NCBI RefSeq assembly: GCF_016615815.1
Contig: NZ_CP067112.1
Location: 558,001 to 622,000 of the forward strand
DNA from: Luteimonas sp. MC1572
GTDB taxonomy: Bacteria > Pseudomonadota > Gammaproteobacteria > Xanthomonadales > Xanthomonadaceae
Direction of reading: 5' to 3'
DNA length: 64,000 nt
In this document: piece after piece, positions 10,769 through 19,824 of the stretch
How the letters are laid out: each line of letters begins with the position of its first letter
Position numbering within the stretch: the first letter of the stretch is position 1
The notes under the pieces: generated by a model
Seen by the model: only the letters and a program-made list of their open reading frames with translations
What the model was told of the DNA's origin: nothing
Databases searched by the model: none
Program-made: the position numbers and the translations under genes

Positions 10769-12610
10769 TCAGAAGATCAGGTTCACCATCACCACCACCA
10801 CCGCGATGTACGCCAGCGAGAGCGGGGCGCCCACGCGCCACAGGTCGCGCGCGGTGTAGTTGGCGGGGCCGGCGATCATCGACATCACCGGGTTGGACTG
10901 GGTGACCAGGTTGTTGGAGGCCGACAGGGCCACGATCAATGCGAACGCGGTCGGGTCGCCGCCCGCCGCCAGCGCCAGGTTGATCGCCAGCGGCACCATC
11001 ACGATGGTCGCGCCGACGTGGCTGATGACCAGCGAGAACGCCGCCGTCAGCAGCGCGACGGTGAGCTGGATGGTCCACACCGGAAGTCCTTCCGGCAGCT
11101 GTTCGATGGTGTGGCCGGCAATCCACGCCGCGGTGCCGCTGGAGTCCATCGCCCAGCCCAGCGGGATCAGGCAGGCCATCAGGAACACGGTCTTCCAGTT
11201 GATGGCGCTGTAGGCCTCGTCCATCTTCAGCACGCCGCAGACCAGCATGCCGGCCACGCCGGTCATCAGCGCGATCGAAGTGGGAAGCTTCGAGCCCAGC
11301 GCGATCAGCATGGTCACCGCGAAGATCGCCATCGCGATCTTGAACTTGTGCGGGCGCTGCTCGCCCTTCGGATAGTCGGTGACCACCACGAAGTCGCGGT
11401 TGGCCGCGGTCTGCGCCAGGTCCTGCCAGATGCTGTGCAGCACCAGCATGTCGCCGGCGCGCAGCGGCAGGTTGCGGATGTTGTCGCGAAGCACGTCCTT
11501 GTCGCGGTTCACCGCCAGCAGGCTGATGCCGTAGTTCTTGCGCAGCGCGAGCTCGGCCTGGGTCTTGCCGATGAACTTCGACGTTGGCGGAACCACCGCT
11601 TCGGAGATGCCGGCTCGGCTCGGGTTGAACAGGTCCCCGAACTCGCGCAGCCGCGTGGACATGCGCAGCATGTTGTTCTGCGCGAAGTCCGCGACCTGCT
11701 GGCGCGCGCCCATCGCGCCGATCACGCTGCCCACCCAGATGCGCGCGTCGGCCGGCGGCGCCAGCCGCGAATCGTTGCCGGTCTTCAGGGCGAGCAGCAG
11801 CGGCGCGCCGTGCACGGTCTCGGCCTCGCCCAGCGCCATGCCGACCAGCGGGCTGTCGGCGCTGACGGTGAGTTCGAACACGTCGCCCTCGATGCCGTAG
11901 GCGCGGGCGAAGTAACTCTCGGTGCGCGCCGGCGTGACGCTGCCGTCGCCCTTGATGCTGTCGCCAAGCAGGCGATCGCCGAAGAAATGGAAGTAGGCCA
12001 GCGCGATCAGCAGCAGCGCCAGGCCGATCGGCAGCGGCGCGAACATCGGCAGCGGCTCCAGCGTGGCCACGCCGGACGGCAGGTTGGCGTTGGCCGCGAC
12101 CAGCAGGTCGTTCAACAGGATCAGCGGCGAGTTGCCGACCATGGTGAGTGCGCCGCCCATCACGATGGCGGCGGCGATCGGCAGCAGGAAGCGCGACAGG
12201 CCGAGCCCGGTGCGCGACGCCAGCCGGGACGCGACCGGCAGGTACAGCGCCATCACCGACGGGTTCTGCATGAAGGACGAGTTCAGGCCGGCGACCGCCG
12301 ACGTGTACAGCAGCAGCTTCTTCTCGACGCCCTTGGAGCGCCGCAGCAGCCAGGCGGCGAGGCGGTTGAGCGCGCCGGTGCGGTCCAGGCCGGTGCCGAG
12401 GATCATCGTCGCGATGATGCTGATGACCGCGTTGGACGAGAAGCCGTTGAAGATGTCCTCGGGCGCCACCAGTCCGGTCAGGCCGAGTACCACCAGCGCC
12501 ACCAGCGCCACCAGGTCGACGCGCACGCGCTCGAACAGGAACAGCACCATCACCATCGCGACCAGCCCGAGGACGAGCTTCATGTCCGTGGTGAGGGCGA
12601 GGGTTTCCAT
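10769..12610 (-). CDS. SLC13-family permease with TrkA-C domains
   Basis: Large divalent-anion:sodium symporter-like membrane protein of 613 aa. The N-terminal half holds several membrane segments (MKLVLGLVAMVMVLFLFERV, ALVALVVLGLTGLV, FNGFSSNAVISIIATMILGTGL), the middle soluble part (about residues 215-390) contains two RCK/TrkA-C-like domains (DSPLVGMALGEAE; FIGKTQAELALRKNYG), and the C-terminal half is again membrane-embedded with NNLVTQSNPVMSMIAGPANYT. This architecture is known for sulfate or citrate-type carriers of bacteria; substrate unknown. ATG at 12610 is used; MKLVLG at 12583 is an alternative. It lies 9 bases downstream of trmB and is probably cotranscribed with thiS-thiG-trmB. 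Confidence 0.88.
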   Translation of the reverse strand: METLALTTDMKLVLGLVAMVMVLFLFERVRVDLVALVALVVLGLTGLVAPEDIFNGFSSNAVISIIATMILGTGLDRTGALNRLAAWLLRRSKGVEKKLLLYTSAVAGLNSSFMQNPSVMALYLPVASRLASRTGLGLSRFLLPIAAAIVMGGALTMVGNSPLILLNDLLVAANANLPSGVATLEPLPMFAPLPIGLALLLIALAYFHFFGDRLLGDSIKGDGSVTPARTESYFARAYGIEGDVFELTVSADSPLVGMALGEAETVHGAPLLLALKTGNDSRLAPPADARIWVGSVIGAMGARQQVADFAQNNMLRMSTRLREFGDLFNPSRAGISEAVVPPTSKFIGKTQAELALRKNYGISLLAVNRDKDVLRDNIRNLPLRAGDMLVLHSIWQDLAQTAANRDFVVVTDYPKGEQRPHKFKIAMAIFAVTMLIALGSKLPTSIALMTGVAGMLVCGVLKMDEAYSAINWKTVFLMACLIPLGWAMDSSGTAAWIAGHTIEQLPEGLPVWTIQLTVALLTAAFSLVISHVGATIVMVPLAINLALAAGGDPTAFALIVALSASNNLVTQSNPVMSMIAGPANYTARDLWRVGAPLSLAYIAVVVVMVNLIF

Positions 12611-12619
12611 GTGCCGGCG

Positions 12620-13357
12620 TCAGCTCCCGTCCCTGTCGTACAGCAAGTCCCAGACGCCGTGTCCCAGGCGCTGGCCGCGAGTCTCGAAATGGGTCTGCGG
12701 GCGCCACTCCGGACGCGGCACGTGGCCGCGTGGACCGGCGCGGTTGTGCAGTCCCACGGTGGCGTCGAGCACGTCCCACATCTGCTCGGCATAGTCCTGC
12801 CAATCGGTCGCGAGGTGCAAGCGACCGTTGCCCGCAAGCTTGCGCACGAGCAGTGCGGCGAACTCGGGGTTCACCAGGCGACGCTTGTTGTGGCGCTTCT
12901 TGTGCCAGGGGTCGGGAAAGTAGATGCGCACTTCGTCGAGGCTGCCGTCGGCGATCTCGTTCTCGAGCACCTCGACCGCGTCGTGGTGGTAGAGGCGCAC
13001 GTTGCCGTTGCCGTCCCCGGCGAGCGCGTTGAGCAGGCGGCCCACGCCCGGGGCGTGCACCTCGATGCCGATGTGGTCGCGCGCCGGATCGTGGGCCACC
13101 GAGTAGCGCAGCGCCTCGCCGTTGCCGAAGCCGATCTCGAGGATGCGCGGCGCCTTGCGCCCGAACACGGCATCGAAGTCGCGCGGTGCCGCGCTGTAGT
13201 CAAGCCCGAAGCGCGGCCACAGCGCGTCGAACGCGCGCTGCTGTGCCGGCGTGAACCGCCCCTGGCGCAGCACGAAGCTGCGCACGCGGCGGTTGCCGTC
13301 CTCCACGGTGAACGGTTTCGGCGGCGCCTTGGCGCCCGGGCTCGAGAACGGATCCAC
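12620..13357 (-). CDS. trmB: tRNA (guanine-N7)-methyltransferase
   Basis: Methylates G46 in the variable loop of tRNAs using SAM. The 245-aa protein has the SAM motif [12 protein letters not shown], the acidic strand [14 protein letters not shown], and the TrmB signatures [19 protein letters not shown] and [14 protein letters not shown]. The start appears to be a GTG (VDPFSSPG) only 3 bases after the thiG stop, so translation of the two genes is probably coupled. An N-terminal ~25-residue basic extension precedes the conserved [13 protein letters not shown]. Confidence 0.95.
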   Translation of the reverse strand: MDPFSSPGAKAPPKPFTVEDGNRRVRSFVLRQGRFTPAQQRAFDALWPRFGLDYSAAPRDFDAVFGRKAPRILEIGFGNGEALRYSVAHDPARDHIGIEVHAPGVGRLLNALAGDGNGNVRLYHHDAVEVLENEIADGSLDEVRIYFPDPWHKKRHNKRRLVNPEFAALLVRKLAGNGRLHLATDWQDYAEQMWDVLDATVGLHNRAGPRGHVPRPEWRPQTHFETRGQRLGHGVWDLLYDRDGS

Positions 13358-13360
13358 CGG

Positions 13361-14161
13361 TCAGCCGACGAGGCCGTCGACCGGCGACGAGGCGCTGGCG
13401 TAGCGCTTGCGCGGGATGCGCCCGGCGAGGAACGCGTGGCGCCCGGCCTCGACGGCCAGGCGCATCGCCGTGGCCATGCGCACCGGTTCGCGCGCGCCGG
13501 CGATGGCGGTGTTCATCAGCACGCCATGGCAGCCGAGTTCCATGGCGATCGCGGCATCGGACGCGGTGCCCACCCCGGCGTCGACGATGATCGGCACCTT
13601 GGCGTTCTCGACGATCTCCAGCAGGTTCCAGCGGTTCTGGATGCCGAGACCCGAGCCGATCGGTGCGGCCAGCGGCATCACCGCCACGCAGCCGATTTCC
13701 TCCAGGCGCTTGGCCAGGATCGGGTCGTCGCTGGTGTAGACCATCACGTCGAAGCCGTCGGCGACCAGCTGTTCGGCGGCCTTGAGCGTCTGCACCACGT
13801 CAGGGAACAGCGTGCGCTGGTCGCCCAGCACCTCGAGTTTGGTGAGGTTGTGGCCGTCGAGCAGCTCGCGCGCCAGGCGGCAGGTGCGCACCGCCTCTTC
13901 GGCGGTGTAGCAGCCGGCGGTGTTGGGCAGGATGGTGTAGCGGTCGGGCGGCAGCACGTCGAGCAGGTTCGGCTCGCCGGGCGACTGCCCGATGTTCGTG
14001 CGGCGGATGGCGACGGTGACGATTTCCGCGGCGGCGGCCTCGGTGGCGCGACGCGTCTCGTCGAGGTCGACGAACTTGCCGGTGCCGGTGAGCAGGCGTG
14101 AGCGGTAGCGCTTGCCGGCGATGACGAGGGCGTCGTCGCCAAAAGTGTCTGGGCTTGTCAT
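13361..14161 (-). CDS. thiG: Thiazole synthase
   Basis: Forms the thiazole phosphate moiety of thiamin from deoxyxylulose 5-phosphate, dehydroglycine and ThiS thiocarboxylate. The 266-aa TIM-barrel protein shows the N-terminal [15 protein letters not shown], the [12 protein letters not shown] motif and the phosphate-binding C-terminal stretches [19 protein letters not shown] and [11 protein letters not shown]. The ATG at 14161 is chosen over a longer start at 14179. ThiS is encoded 28 bases upstream and trmB 3 bases downstream. No TPP riboswitch is visible ahead of thiS. Confidence 0.97.
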   Translation of the reverse strand: MTSPDTFGDDALVIAGKRYRSRLLTGTGKFVDLDETRRATEAAAAEIVTVAIRRTNIGQSPGEPNLLDVLPPDRYTILPNTAGCYTAEEAVRTCRLARELLDGHNLTKLEVLGDQRTLFPDVVQTLKAAEQLVADGFDVMVYTSDDPILAKRLEEIGCVAVMPLAAPIGSGLGIQNRWNLLEIVENAKVPIIVDAGVGTASDAAIAMELGCHGVLMNTAIAGAREPVRMATAMRLAVEAGRHAFLAGRIPRKRYASASSPVDGLVG

Positions 14162-14189
14162 CGCCGCATTATCGCGCAACTGCGGCGGC

Positions 14190-14390
14190 TTAGCCTCCGC
14201 CCAGCGCGTGCACGACCTCGACGCGGTCGCCGGCCTCCAGCAGGTGCGTGGGGTGCAGGCTGCGCGGCACGATCTCGCCGTTCACCTCCACCGCGACCTT
14301 GCGGCCGGCGAGTGCTTCGCGTTCGAGGAGTTCCAGCACCGTGGCCGGGCCGGGCAGTGCGCAGGGGGCGCCGTTCAACAGGATGTCCAT
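14190..14390 (-). CDS. thiS: Sulfur carrier protein ThiS
   Basis: Ubiquitin-like sulfur carrier for thiazole synthesis, 66 aa. It ends in the diagnostic diglycine (VVHALGGG) whose C-terminus is adenylated and thiocarboxylated, and starts [13 protein letters not shown] with the beta-grasp pattern; [13 protein letters not shown] is the typical central strand. The adjacent thiG confirms the identification. The gene is divergent from the GDSL autotransporter. Confidence 0.95.
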   Translation of the reverse strand: MDILLNGAPCALPGPATVLELLEREALAGRKVAVEVNGEIVPRSLHPTHLLEAGDRVEVVHALGGG

Positions 14391-14542
14391 GGCGCCATTG
14401 TCGCCAAGAGTGGCCCTGAATGCATGTCCCGCACCGCGCCGTGCGGCGTTGCAGCTTGAGCCGGAACCGCCGTTCATGGAACGATGCGCGCCCTTTGCCG
14501 ATTCCCACGGGCCTCGGCACGCCACGTCCTCCGGAGGACTCC

Positions 14543-16378
14543 ATGTCGCTGACCCGCCCCGCCCGCACCGTCCTCGCCGCTGCGCTCGCCCTGGCGGCGT
14601 TGCCCGCCCTTGCACACGACCAGCCGTTCTCGCAGACCGTGTTCTTCGGCGACAGCCTGACCGACGCCGGCTACTTCCGGCCGCTGCTGCCCGCCAACGT
14701 GCAGGCCGTGACCGGCCAGTTCACCACCAACCCGGGCCTGGTCTGGTCGCAGTGGCTGGCCGATTTCTACGGCACCAGCGCAGGCGCCAATGGCAACGGA
14801 CAGAGCGGCAGCAACTACGCGGCAGGCGGCGCCCGCAACGGCGTGGACGTGACCGGCGCGCTCGGCTTCATCCCGTCGCTGGCCACCCAGACCAACCGCT
14901 ACCTTGCCGCCAATGGCGGGCGCGCCGATCCGAACGCCCTGTACACGGTGTGGGGTGGCGCCAACGACCTGTTCGCCGTGGCCGCAAACCCCGGCAATGC
15001 CCAGGCGATCATCGGCGGCGCGGTCGCCGCGCAGGTCGGCATCATCGGCACGCTGCAGGCGGCGGGTGCGCGCTACATCCTGGTACCCACCATCCCCGAC
15101 CTCGGCCTGACCCCCGCGCAGCGTGCGCAGGGGCCCGCCGCGCAGGCGCAGGGCACCGCGCTGGCAACGATGTACAACGATGCGCTGTTCTCCACGCTCG
15201 CGGCCAACAACCTGAGCGTGATCCCGGTCGACAGCTTCAATTTCCTGCGCGAAGTGGTCGCCAACCCGGCCATGTTCGGCATCAGCAATGTCACCGGCAC
15301 CGCGTGCATGCCGCAGATCACCGCGCAGTCGCTGACCTGCAACCCGACCAGCCTGGTCAGCCCGGATGCGCCCAACAGCTACCTGTTCGCCGACGGCGTG
15401 CATCCGGCCAGCGGCGCGCACCGCGCGATCGCCGACCTCGCTGTCGCCGCGATCGAAGGCCCGCGCCAGATGGCCGTGCTGCCGCATTCGGCCGCCGGCA
15501 CCGGCCGCAACCGCGCGGAGCGCGTGGCGGCGCAGATCGGCGTGAAGCCCGAGGGCGACGGCAGCCGCTGGTGGACCGACCTGCGCGGCGACTTCCAGCG
15601 CTACGGCCACGGTGACCATTACGACGGCACCGGCCCGGCGCTGACGGTGGGGCTGGACTGGACGCGCGGCAACCTGGTGTATGGCGCGTTCGCGGGCTAC
15701 GGCGCGCAGGGCAACGACTGGGGCGGCCGCCGCGGCGAGTGGGACCAGTCCGAAGCCAGCCTGGGCGGGTTTGCCGGCTGGTTCGGCGAGTCCGGCGCCT
15801 GGGTCAACGGCCAGCTCAGCTACACGCGCATCGATTTCGACATCGAGCGCCAGGTGCCGCTCGGCCCGGCGCTGCGCACGCACACGGCGTCGACCGATGG
15901 CAGCAACCTCACGCTCGCCGTGCACGGCGGCTGGGAATTCGGCGAAGGCGCGCTGCGCCACGGCCCGGTGCTGGGCGTGACCGCGCAGCGCATCGACATC
16001 GACGGTTTCGCCGAAAGCGACCCCGGCCTGTCGACCTCGCTGGCGTACCCCGACCAGTCGTTCGATTCGCTGGTCGGCAGCGCCGGGTGGCAGGTCTCCT
16101 ACGCGATCACCAACCACCTGCAGCCGTATGCGCGCTTCACCGTGGACCGCGAGTTCGAAGACGCCGCGGCCCAGGCGTTCGCGCGCTCGCAGTCGATCGC
16201 CGGTTCGCTGGCGTATGCCGTGCCCGGCGTGGACTACGACCAGAGTTACAGCACGCTGACATTCGGTGCGCGCACGCAACTGTTCGGCCTCGATGCCAAC
16301 ATCGGCAGCAGCCTGAACATCGGCCAGAAGGGCGGCAAGCACGCGATGGTGTTCGCCACGGTCGGCGCGGGCTTCTGA
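14543..16378 (+). CDS. GDSL esterase/lipase autotransporter (EstA-like)
   Basis: Type Va autotransporter with an esterase passenger displayed on the outer membrane. The start ATG follows CCGGAGGA. A signal peptide (residues 1-24, ending ALAHD) precedes the SGNH-hydrolase passenger: FFGDSLTDAG (catalytic Ser 38), WGGANDLF (Asn 141) and DGVHPASGAH (Asp 284, His 287). A beta-barrel translocator fills about residues 340-611 with alternating aromatic strands and a terminal Phe. Length 611 aa fits EstA of Pseudomonas and related lipases of xanthomonads. A GC hairpin follows the stop. The function is hydrolysis of short- to medium-chain esters at the cell surface. Confidence 0.93.
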   Translation: MSLTRPARTVLAAALALAALPALAHDQPFSQTVFFGDSLTDAGYFRPLLPANVQAVTGQFTTNPGLVWSQWLADFYGTSAGANGNGQSGSNYAAGGARNGVDVTGALGFIPSLATQTNRYLAANGGRADPNALYTVWGGANDLFAVAANPGNAQAIIGGAVAAQVGIIGTLQAAGARYILVPTIPDLGLTPAQRAQGPAAQAQGTALATMYNDALFSTLAANNLSVIPVDSFNFLREVVANPAMFGISNVTGTACMPQITAQSLTCNPTSLVSPDAPNSYLFADGVHPASGAHRAIADLAVAAIEGPRQMAVLPHSAAGTGRNRAERVAAQIGVKPEGDGSRWWTDLRGDFQRYGHGDHYDGTGPALTVGLDWTRGNLVYGAFAGYGAQGNDWGGRRGEWDQSEASLGGFAGWFGESGAWVNGQLSYTRIDFDIERQVPLGPALRTHTASTDGSNLTLAVHGGWEFGEGALRHGPVLGVTAQRIDIDGFAESDPGLSTSLAYPDQSFDSLVGSAGWQVSYAITNHLQPYARFTVDREFEDAAAQAFARSQSIAGSLAYAVPGVDYDQSYSTLTFGARTQLFGLDANIGSSLNIGQKGGKHAMVFATVGAGF

Positions 16379-16392
16379 GCAACCGGCTCCAT

Positions 16393-16415
16393 GCCGCGCG
16401 GCCATGTCGCGCGGC
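16393..16415 (+). terminator. Hairpin after the autotransporter gene
   Basis: GCCGCGCG (16393-16400) pairs perfectly with CGCGCGGC (16408-16415) around a 7-base loop, followed by GTT only. It is a weak or Rho-assisted terminator candidate between the autotransporter and the tRNA gene. Confidence 0.5.
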
Positions 16416-16416
16416 G

Positions 16417-16446
16417 TTGCCAATGACGCGACCGGAGTCCTAGACT
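16417..16446 (+). promoter_or_regulatory. tRNA-Gly promoter
   Basis: TTGCCA (16417-16422), an 18-base spacer and TAGACT (16441-16446) lie directly upstream of the tRNA; the predicted start falls a few bases before the mature 5' end. GGGCGCCCT just after the -10 box resembles the GC-rich discriminator of stringently controlled stable-RNA promoters. Confidence 0.6.
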
Positions 16447-16455
16447 GGGCGCCCT

Positions 16456-16529
16456 GCGGGTGTAGCTCAATGGCAGAGCTGTTGCTTCCCAAGCAACTGA
16501 CGAGGGTTCGATTCCCTTCACCCGCTCCA
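16456..16529 (+). tRNA. tRNA-Gly (anticodon CCC)
   Basis: A complete 74-nt cloverleaf including an encoded CCA. Acceptor arms are GCGGGTG and CACCCGC, D arm GCTC/GAGC, anticodon stem GTTGC/GCAAC with loop TTCCCAA (anticodon CCC), and T arm GAGGG-TTCGATT-CCCTT with one G-T wobble. The tRNA reads GGG codons. It sits alone between the autotransporter gene and rimK. Confidence 0.96.
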
Positions 16530-16567
16530 ATCCCGCGCTCCAGTCCCGGGCCGCTCCGGCCACCCCC

Positions 16568-17500
16568 ATGAAATTCGCCATCCTTTCGCGCAACGGCAAG
16601 CTGTACTCGACGCGCAGGCTGGTCGAGGCCGCGCGCCTGCGCGGCCACAGCGTGCGCGTGCTCGATCCGCTGCGCTGCTACATGCGCATCGGCGTGGACG
16701 GCTTCACCATGCACTACAAGGGCCGGCCGCTGGCCGGTTACGGCGCGGTGATCCCGCGCATCGGCACCTCGATCAACCGCTACGGCAACGCCGTACTGCA
16801 CCAGTTCGAACTGATGGGCTGCCACACGCCCAATCCGTCGGCCGCCAACATGGCCGCGCGCGACAAGCTGCGCTGCCACCAGCTGCTGGCGGCCAAGGGC
16901 ATCGACATGCCGGTCACCGTGTTCGGCGACAACCCGGACGACACCGTCGACCTGCTCGCCATGCTCGGCCCGCCGCCGCACGTCATCAAGCTCAACGAAG
17001 GCACCCAGGGTGCGGGCGTGATGCTTACCGAGAAGCCGTCGGCCTCGCGCAGCGTGGTCGAGGCGCTGCGTGGCCTGTACGCGAACTTCCTGGTGCAGGA
17101 ATTCATCGCCGAGGCCGAGGGCGCCGACCTGCGCTGCTTCGTGGTGGGCAACGAGGTGGTCGCGGCCATGCGCCGCCAGGCGCCCGTCGGCGACTTCCGC
17201 GCCAACCTGCACCGCGGCGGCGAGGCCGAGGCGGTCGAGGTCACCGCCGAGCAGGCCGACGTGGCGGTGCGTGCCGCGCAGGGGCTGGGACTTGGGGTGG
17301 CCGGGGTGGACCTGGTGCTGTCGGCACGCGGCCCGCTGGTGCTCGAGGTCAACGCCTCGCCGGGCCTCGAAGGCATCGAACGTTCCAGTGGTGTTGATGT
17401 CGCGGGTCGGATCATCGAATTCGTTGCAGCAGCGGCGGCCTCGGACCGGCCTGCGCCTTCGCCACGCCGCCGTCCGAAGGGTCATTTAACGGAAGCTTAG
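16568..17500 (+). CDS. rimK: Ribosomal protein S6-glutamate ligase RimK
   Basis: ATP-grasp ligase that adds glutamate residues to the C-terminus of ribosomal protein S6. The 310-aa protein starts [21 protein letters not shown], has [20 protein letters not shown], the ATP-grasp loop [30 protein letters not shown] and the metal-binding end [14 protein letters not shown]. These are RimK hallmarks and the length equals that of the E. coli enzyme plus a short basic tail. Its stop codon lies inside a series of TTAACG repeats that probably belong to the promoter of the following two-component system. Confidence 0.95.
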   Translation: MKFAILSRNGKLYSTRRLVEAARLRGHSVRVLDPLRCYMRIGVDGFTMHYKGRPLAGYGAVIPRIGTSINRYGNAVLHQFELMGCHTPNPSAANMAARDKLRCHQLLAAKGIDMPVTVFGDNPDDTVDLLAMLGPPPHVIKLNEGTQGAGVMLTEKPSASRSVVEALRGLYANFLVQEFIAEAEGADLRCFVVGNEVVAAMRRQAPVGDFRANLHRGGEAEAVEVTAEQADVAVRAAQGLGLGVAGVDLVLSARGPLVLEVNASPGLEGIERSSGVDVAGRIIEFVAAAAASDRPAPSPRRRPKGHLTEA

Positions 17501-17541
17501 CGGATGGTTTAACGCCTCTTTAATCGCGCCGCGGGTAGCGT
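17486..17541 (+). promoter_or_regulatory. Candidate OmpR/PhoP-type operator and promoter
   Basis: Four direct repeats TTAACG, TTAGCG, TTAACG and TTAATC start at 17486, 17497, 17509 and 17520, spaced 11, 12 and 11 bases, the helical periodicity typical of OmpR/PhoB/PhoP-family sites. The inner pair reads GGTTTA-N5-TCTTTA, close to the PhoP box. A TAGCGT -10 candidate (17536-17541) lies 13 bases further. The repeats begin inside rimK and precede a leader that leads to an OmpR-family regulator gene. Confidence 0.5.
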
Positions 17542-17547
17542 GGGCTG

Positions 17548-17658
17548 GCCAGAATCCTTGTGCGTGCGTTGGATACCTCCAGTCGTCAGTCGTGGATCGC
17601 GGTCATTGGGGCAACACAGTTCGGCCCGGGCAATCTCCTTGCCCGGGCTGTTTTCTTT
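17548..17658 (+). ncRNA. Possible leader RNA or small RNA ahead of the two-component genes
   Basis: From the predicted start near 17548 a roughly 110-base non-coding stretch ends in a strong terminator-like hairpin (17624-17658). I see no convincing small gene in it. It could be a free small RNA controlled by the upstream repeats or an attenuated leader of the response regulator gene, which begins 128 bases after the hairpin. No known RNA family was recognised. Confidence 0.35.
17624..17658 (+). terminator. Intrinsic terminator
   Basis: Ten-base-pair stem GCCCGGGCAA (17624-17633) with TTGCCCGGGC (17639-17648), loop TCTCC, then TGTTTTCTTT. It ends either the rimK transcript or a separate short transcript before the response regulator gene. 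Confidence 0.8.
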
Positions 17659-17786
17659 CCCGCGGCGGCACGGCCGACGCGCGGGGTTCACGCTTCCCTG
17701 TGCAAGAATCCGGGTCCCAGCGCCGCTGCCCCGGGAACGCCCACGCATCCGGGCGGTCGAAGCACAGCCCAGTACAGGACCCACGC

Positions 17787-18470
17787 ATGCGCATCCTCGT
17801 GATCGAAGACAACCAGGACATCGCCGCCAATCTCGGCGACTACCTCGAGGACCGCGGGCATACGGTCGATTTCGCCGCCGACGGCGTCACCGGCCTGCAT
17901 CTGGCGGTGGTGCACGATTTCGACGCGGTGGTGCTCGACCTCAACCTGCCGGGCATGGACGGGCTGGAGGTCTGCCGCAAGCTGCGCAACGAGGCGCGCA
18001 AGCAGACCCCGGTGCTGATGCTCACCGCCCGCGACACGCTCGACAACAAGCTGGCCGGCTTCGATTCGGGCGCCGACGACTACCTGGTCAAGCCGTTCGC
18101 GCTGCAGGAGGTCGAGGTGCGCCTGAACGCGCTGGCGCGCCGCGGCAAGGGCGTGCAGACGCGCGTGCTCGACGTCGCCGACCTGGAATACAACCTCGAT
18201 ACTCTCGAAGTCCGTCGCGGCGGCAAGCTGCTGCAGCTCAACCCCACCGCGCTGAAGATCCTGCAGTCGCTGATGGAGGCCGCGCCGGCGGTGGTCACCC
18301 GCCAGGAGCTGGAGACCCGTGTCTGGGGCGAGGAGCTTCCGGATTCGGACAGCCTGCGCGTGCACATCCACGGCCTGCGCGCGGTGATCGACAAGCCGTT
18401 CCCCACCCAGCTGGTGCAGACGCGCCACGGCATCGGCTACCGGATCGCCGCGCCCGATGTCGCAACCTGA
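17787..18470 (+). CDS. OmpR-family response regulator
   Basis: Two-domain DNA-binding regulator of 227 aa. The receiver domain has acidic residues in VIEDNQD, the phosphoacceptor Asp 51 in VLDLNLPGMDG, Thr in MLTARD and Lys in DDYLVKPFA. The winged-helix output domain (about residues 128-222) ends TRHGIGYRIA. The ATG at 17787 is chosen because the receiver fold starts there. It overlaps the kinase gene by 14 bases, so the pair is cotranslated. The sequence resembles the PhoP/ColR-type regulators of xanthomonads, but I cannot tell which, so no symbol is given. Confidence 0.93.
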   Translation: MRILVIEDNQDIAANLGDYLEDRGHTVDFAADGVTGLHLAVVHDFDAVVLDLNLPGMDGLEVCRKLRNEARKQTPVLMLTARDTLDNKLAGFDSGADDYLVKPFALQEVEVRLNALARRGKGVQTRVLDVADLEYNLDTLEVRRGGKLLQLNPTALKILQSLMEAAPAVVTRQELETRVWGEELPDSDSLRVHIHGLRAVIDKPFPTQLVQTRHGIGYRIAAPDVAT

Positions 18471-19806
18471 GGGCGCCGTACAGGCGCCGGCGGCGGGCGG
18501 TCCGCGGCGCTATCGCCGCCGCCTGCGCAGCCGCATCATCCTGTCGTTCGCGCTGCTCGGGCTGGCGCTGACGGCGATGTTCGCGATCGCCGCCGCCTAC
18601 GTCGGCGCGGTGGTCGAAGACCAGGCGGTCGGCAGCGTGCTGAAGAGCAACGTCGACGAATACGCGCAGCGCTTCTACGTCGACCGCTCCGCCGAATGGG
18701 CGCCGCTCAGCAACGTGCGCGCCATCGTCTACGGGCCCGGCAAGCTGCAGAACGTGCCGCCGGACTGGGCCGAACTCGAGACCGGCGTGTACAACATCAC
18801 CGGCGAGGAGGGCGGCGAGTCCTTCGTCTACCGCCTGGTGGTGAAGAAGGATGCCGACTACTGGTTCTTCCTCGCCCAGGACATGACCAACACCGCCGAG
18901 GTGCGCGCGCGGATCAAGCTGATCCTGATCGCCGCGGTGATCGCGTTCACCATCCTGGCCGGACTGATCGGCTGGTGGTCGGCGTCGCGGGTGATGCGGC
19001 CGGTGTCGGAGCTGGCGAACCGGCTCAACGTGTCCGGCGACAGCGCGCGGCCCGGGCCGCTGGCGCCGCACTTTCCCGATGACGAGGTCGGCGAACTCGC
19101 CACCGCGCTCGACGACTACGCTGCGCGCCTCACCGAGGTCGTGCAGCGCGACCGCGAGTTCAATGCCGACGTCAGCCACGAGCTGCGCACGCCGCTGGCG
19201 GTGATCCGCGGCGCGATCGAACTGCTGCTGTCACGCCCTGACCTGGACGACAAGACCCGGGCGCGCCTGCAGCGCATCCAGCGCGCCGAGCAGCAGTGCA
19301 CCGACCTGATCAGCGCCCTGCTGCTGCTGTCGCGCGCCGAGCGCGGCCACGGCACCACCGATGTCTGCCGCGTCGCCGAGCAACTGCTCGATGCGCACCG
19401 CGCGCAGCTCGGCGGCAAGGACCTGGTGCTGCGGCTTGAGGGCGGGCCGGGGCGCCTGGTGGTCGACGCACCCGAGTCCGCGGTGTCGGTGGCGCTGGGC
19501 AACCTGATCGGCAACGCCATCAAGTACACCAACTCCGGCGAGGTGGTCGCGCGGCTGCACGACGACGCGATCGACGTCATCGATTCCGGCCCCGGCCTCA
19601 GCGCCGAGGATGCGGCACGGCTGTTCGAGCGCGGCTACCGCGGCAGCCATGCCGAACACACGCACGGCGGCGGCATCGGTCTTTCGATCGTGCGCCGCCT
19701 GTGCCGGCTCTATGGCTGGCAGGTGCGGGTGGTGCCGGGCGCGGAGCGCGGCGTGGTCGCCACGCTGCGCTTCAGCGACGACAGCGGCGAGGACGCCCGC
19801 GCCTGA
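18457..19806 (+). CDS. Sensor histidine kinase
   Basis: Inner-membrane kinase of 449 aa partnered with the overlapping response regulator. TM1 (about 27-51) and TM2 (about 153-174) enclose a roughly 100-residue periplasmic sensor region with several aromatic and acidic residues. A HAMP segment follows, then the H-box FNADVSHELRTPLAVIRG (His 241), N-box NLIGNAIKYTNSG, and G-box residues in DSGPGLSAEDAARLFERGYRG and HGGGIGLSIVRRLC. The signal is unknown; the acidic periplasmic domain is compatible with cation or membrane-stress sensing as in PhoQ/ColS, which is inference only. Confidence 0.93.
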   Translation: MSQPEGAVQAPAAGGPRRYRRRLRSRIILSFALLGLALTAMFAIAAAYVGAVVEDQAVGSVLKSNVDEYAQRFYVDRSAEWAPLSNVRAIVYGPGKLQNVPPDWAELETGVYNITGEEGGESFVYRLVVKKDADYWFFLAQDMTNTAEVRARIKLILIAAVIAFTILAGLIGWWSASRVMRPVSELANRLNVSGDSARPGPLAPHFPDDEVGELATALDDYAARLTEVVQRDREFNADVSHELRTPLAVIRGAIELLLSRPDLDDKTRARLQRIQRAEQQCTDLISALLLLSRAERGHGTTDVCRVAEQLLDAHRAQLGGKDLVLRLEGGPGRLVVDAPESAVSVALGNLIGNAIKYTNSGEVVARLHDDAIDVIDSGPGLSAEDAARLFERGYRGSHAEHTHGGGIGLSIVRRLCRLYGWQVRVVPGAERGVVATLRFSDDSGEDARA

Positions 19807-19824
19807 GTGCGCCCACGCCGTGGC

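Noticed and set aside
10622-14101. A long plus-strand open frame across the permease, trmB and thiG
   Set aside because: It spans three convincing genes on the other strand and is low-complexity His/Arg/Gln sequence.
14391-14542. TPP riboswitch ahead of thiS
   Set aside because: The conserved CUGAGA and ACCUGA segments of the THI element are absent.
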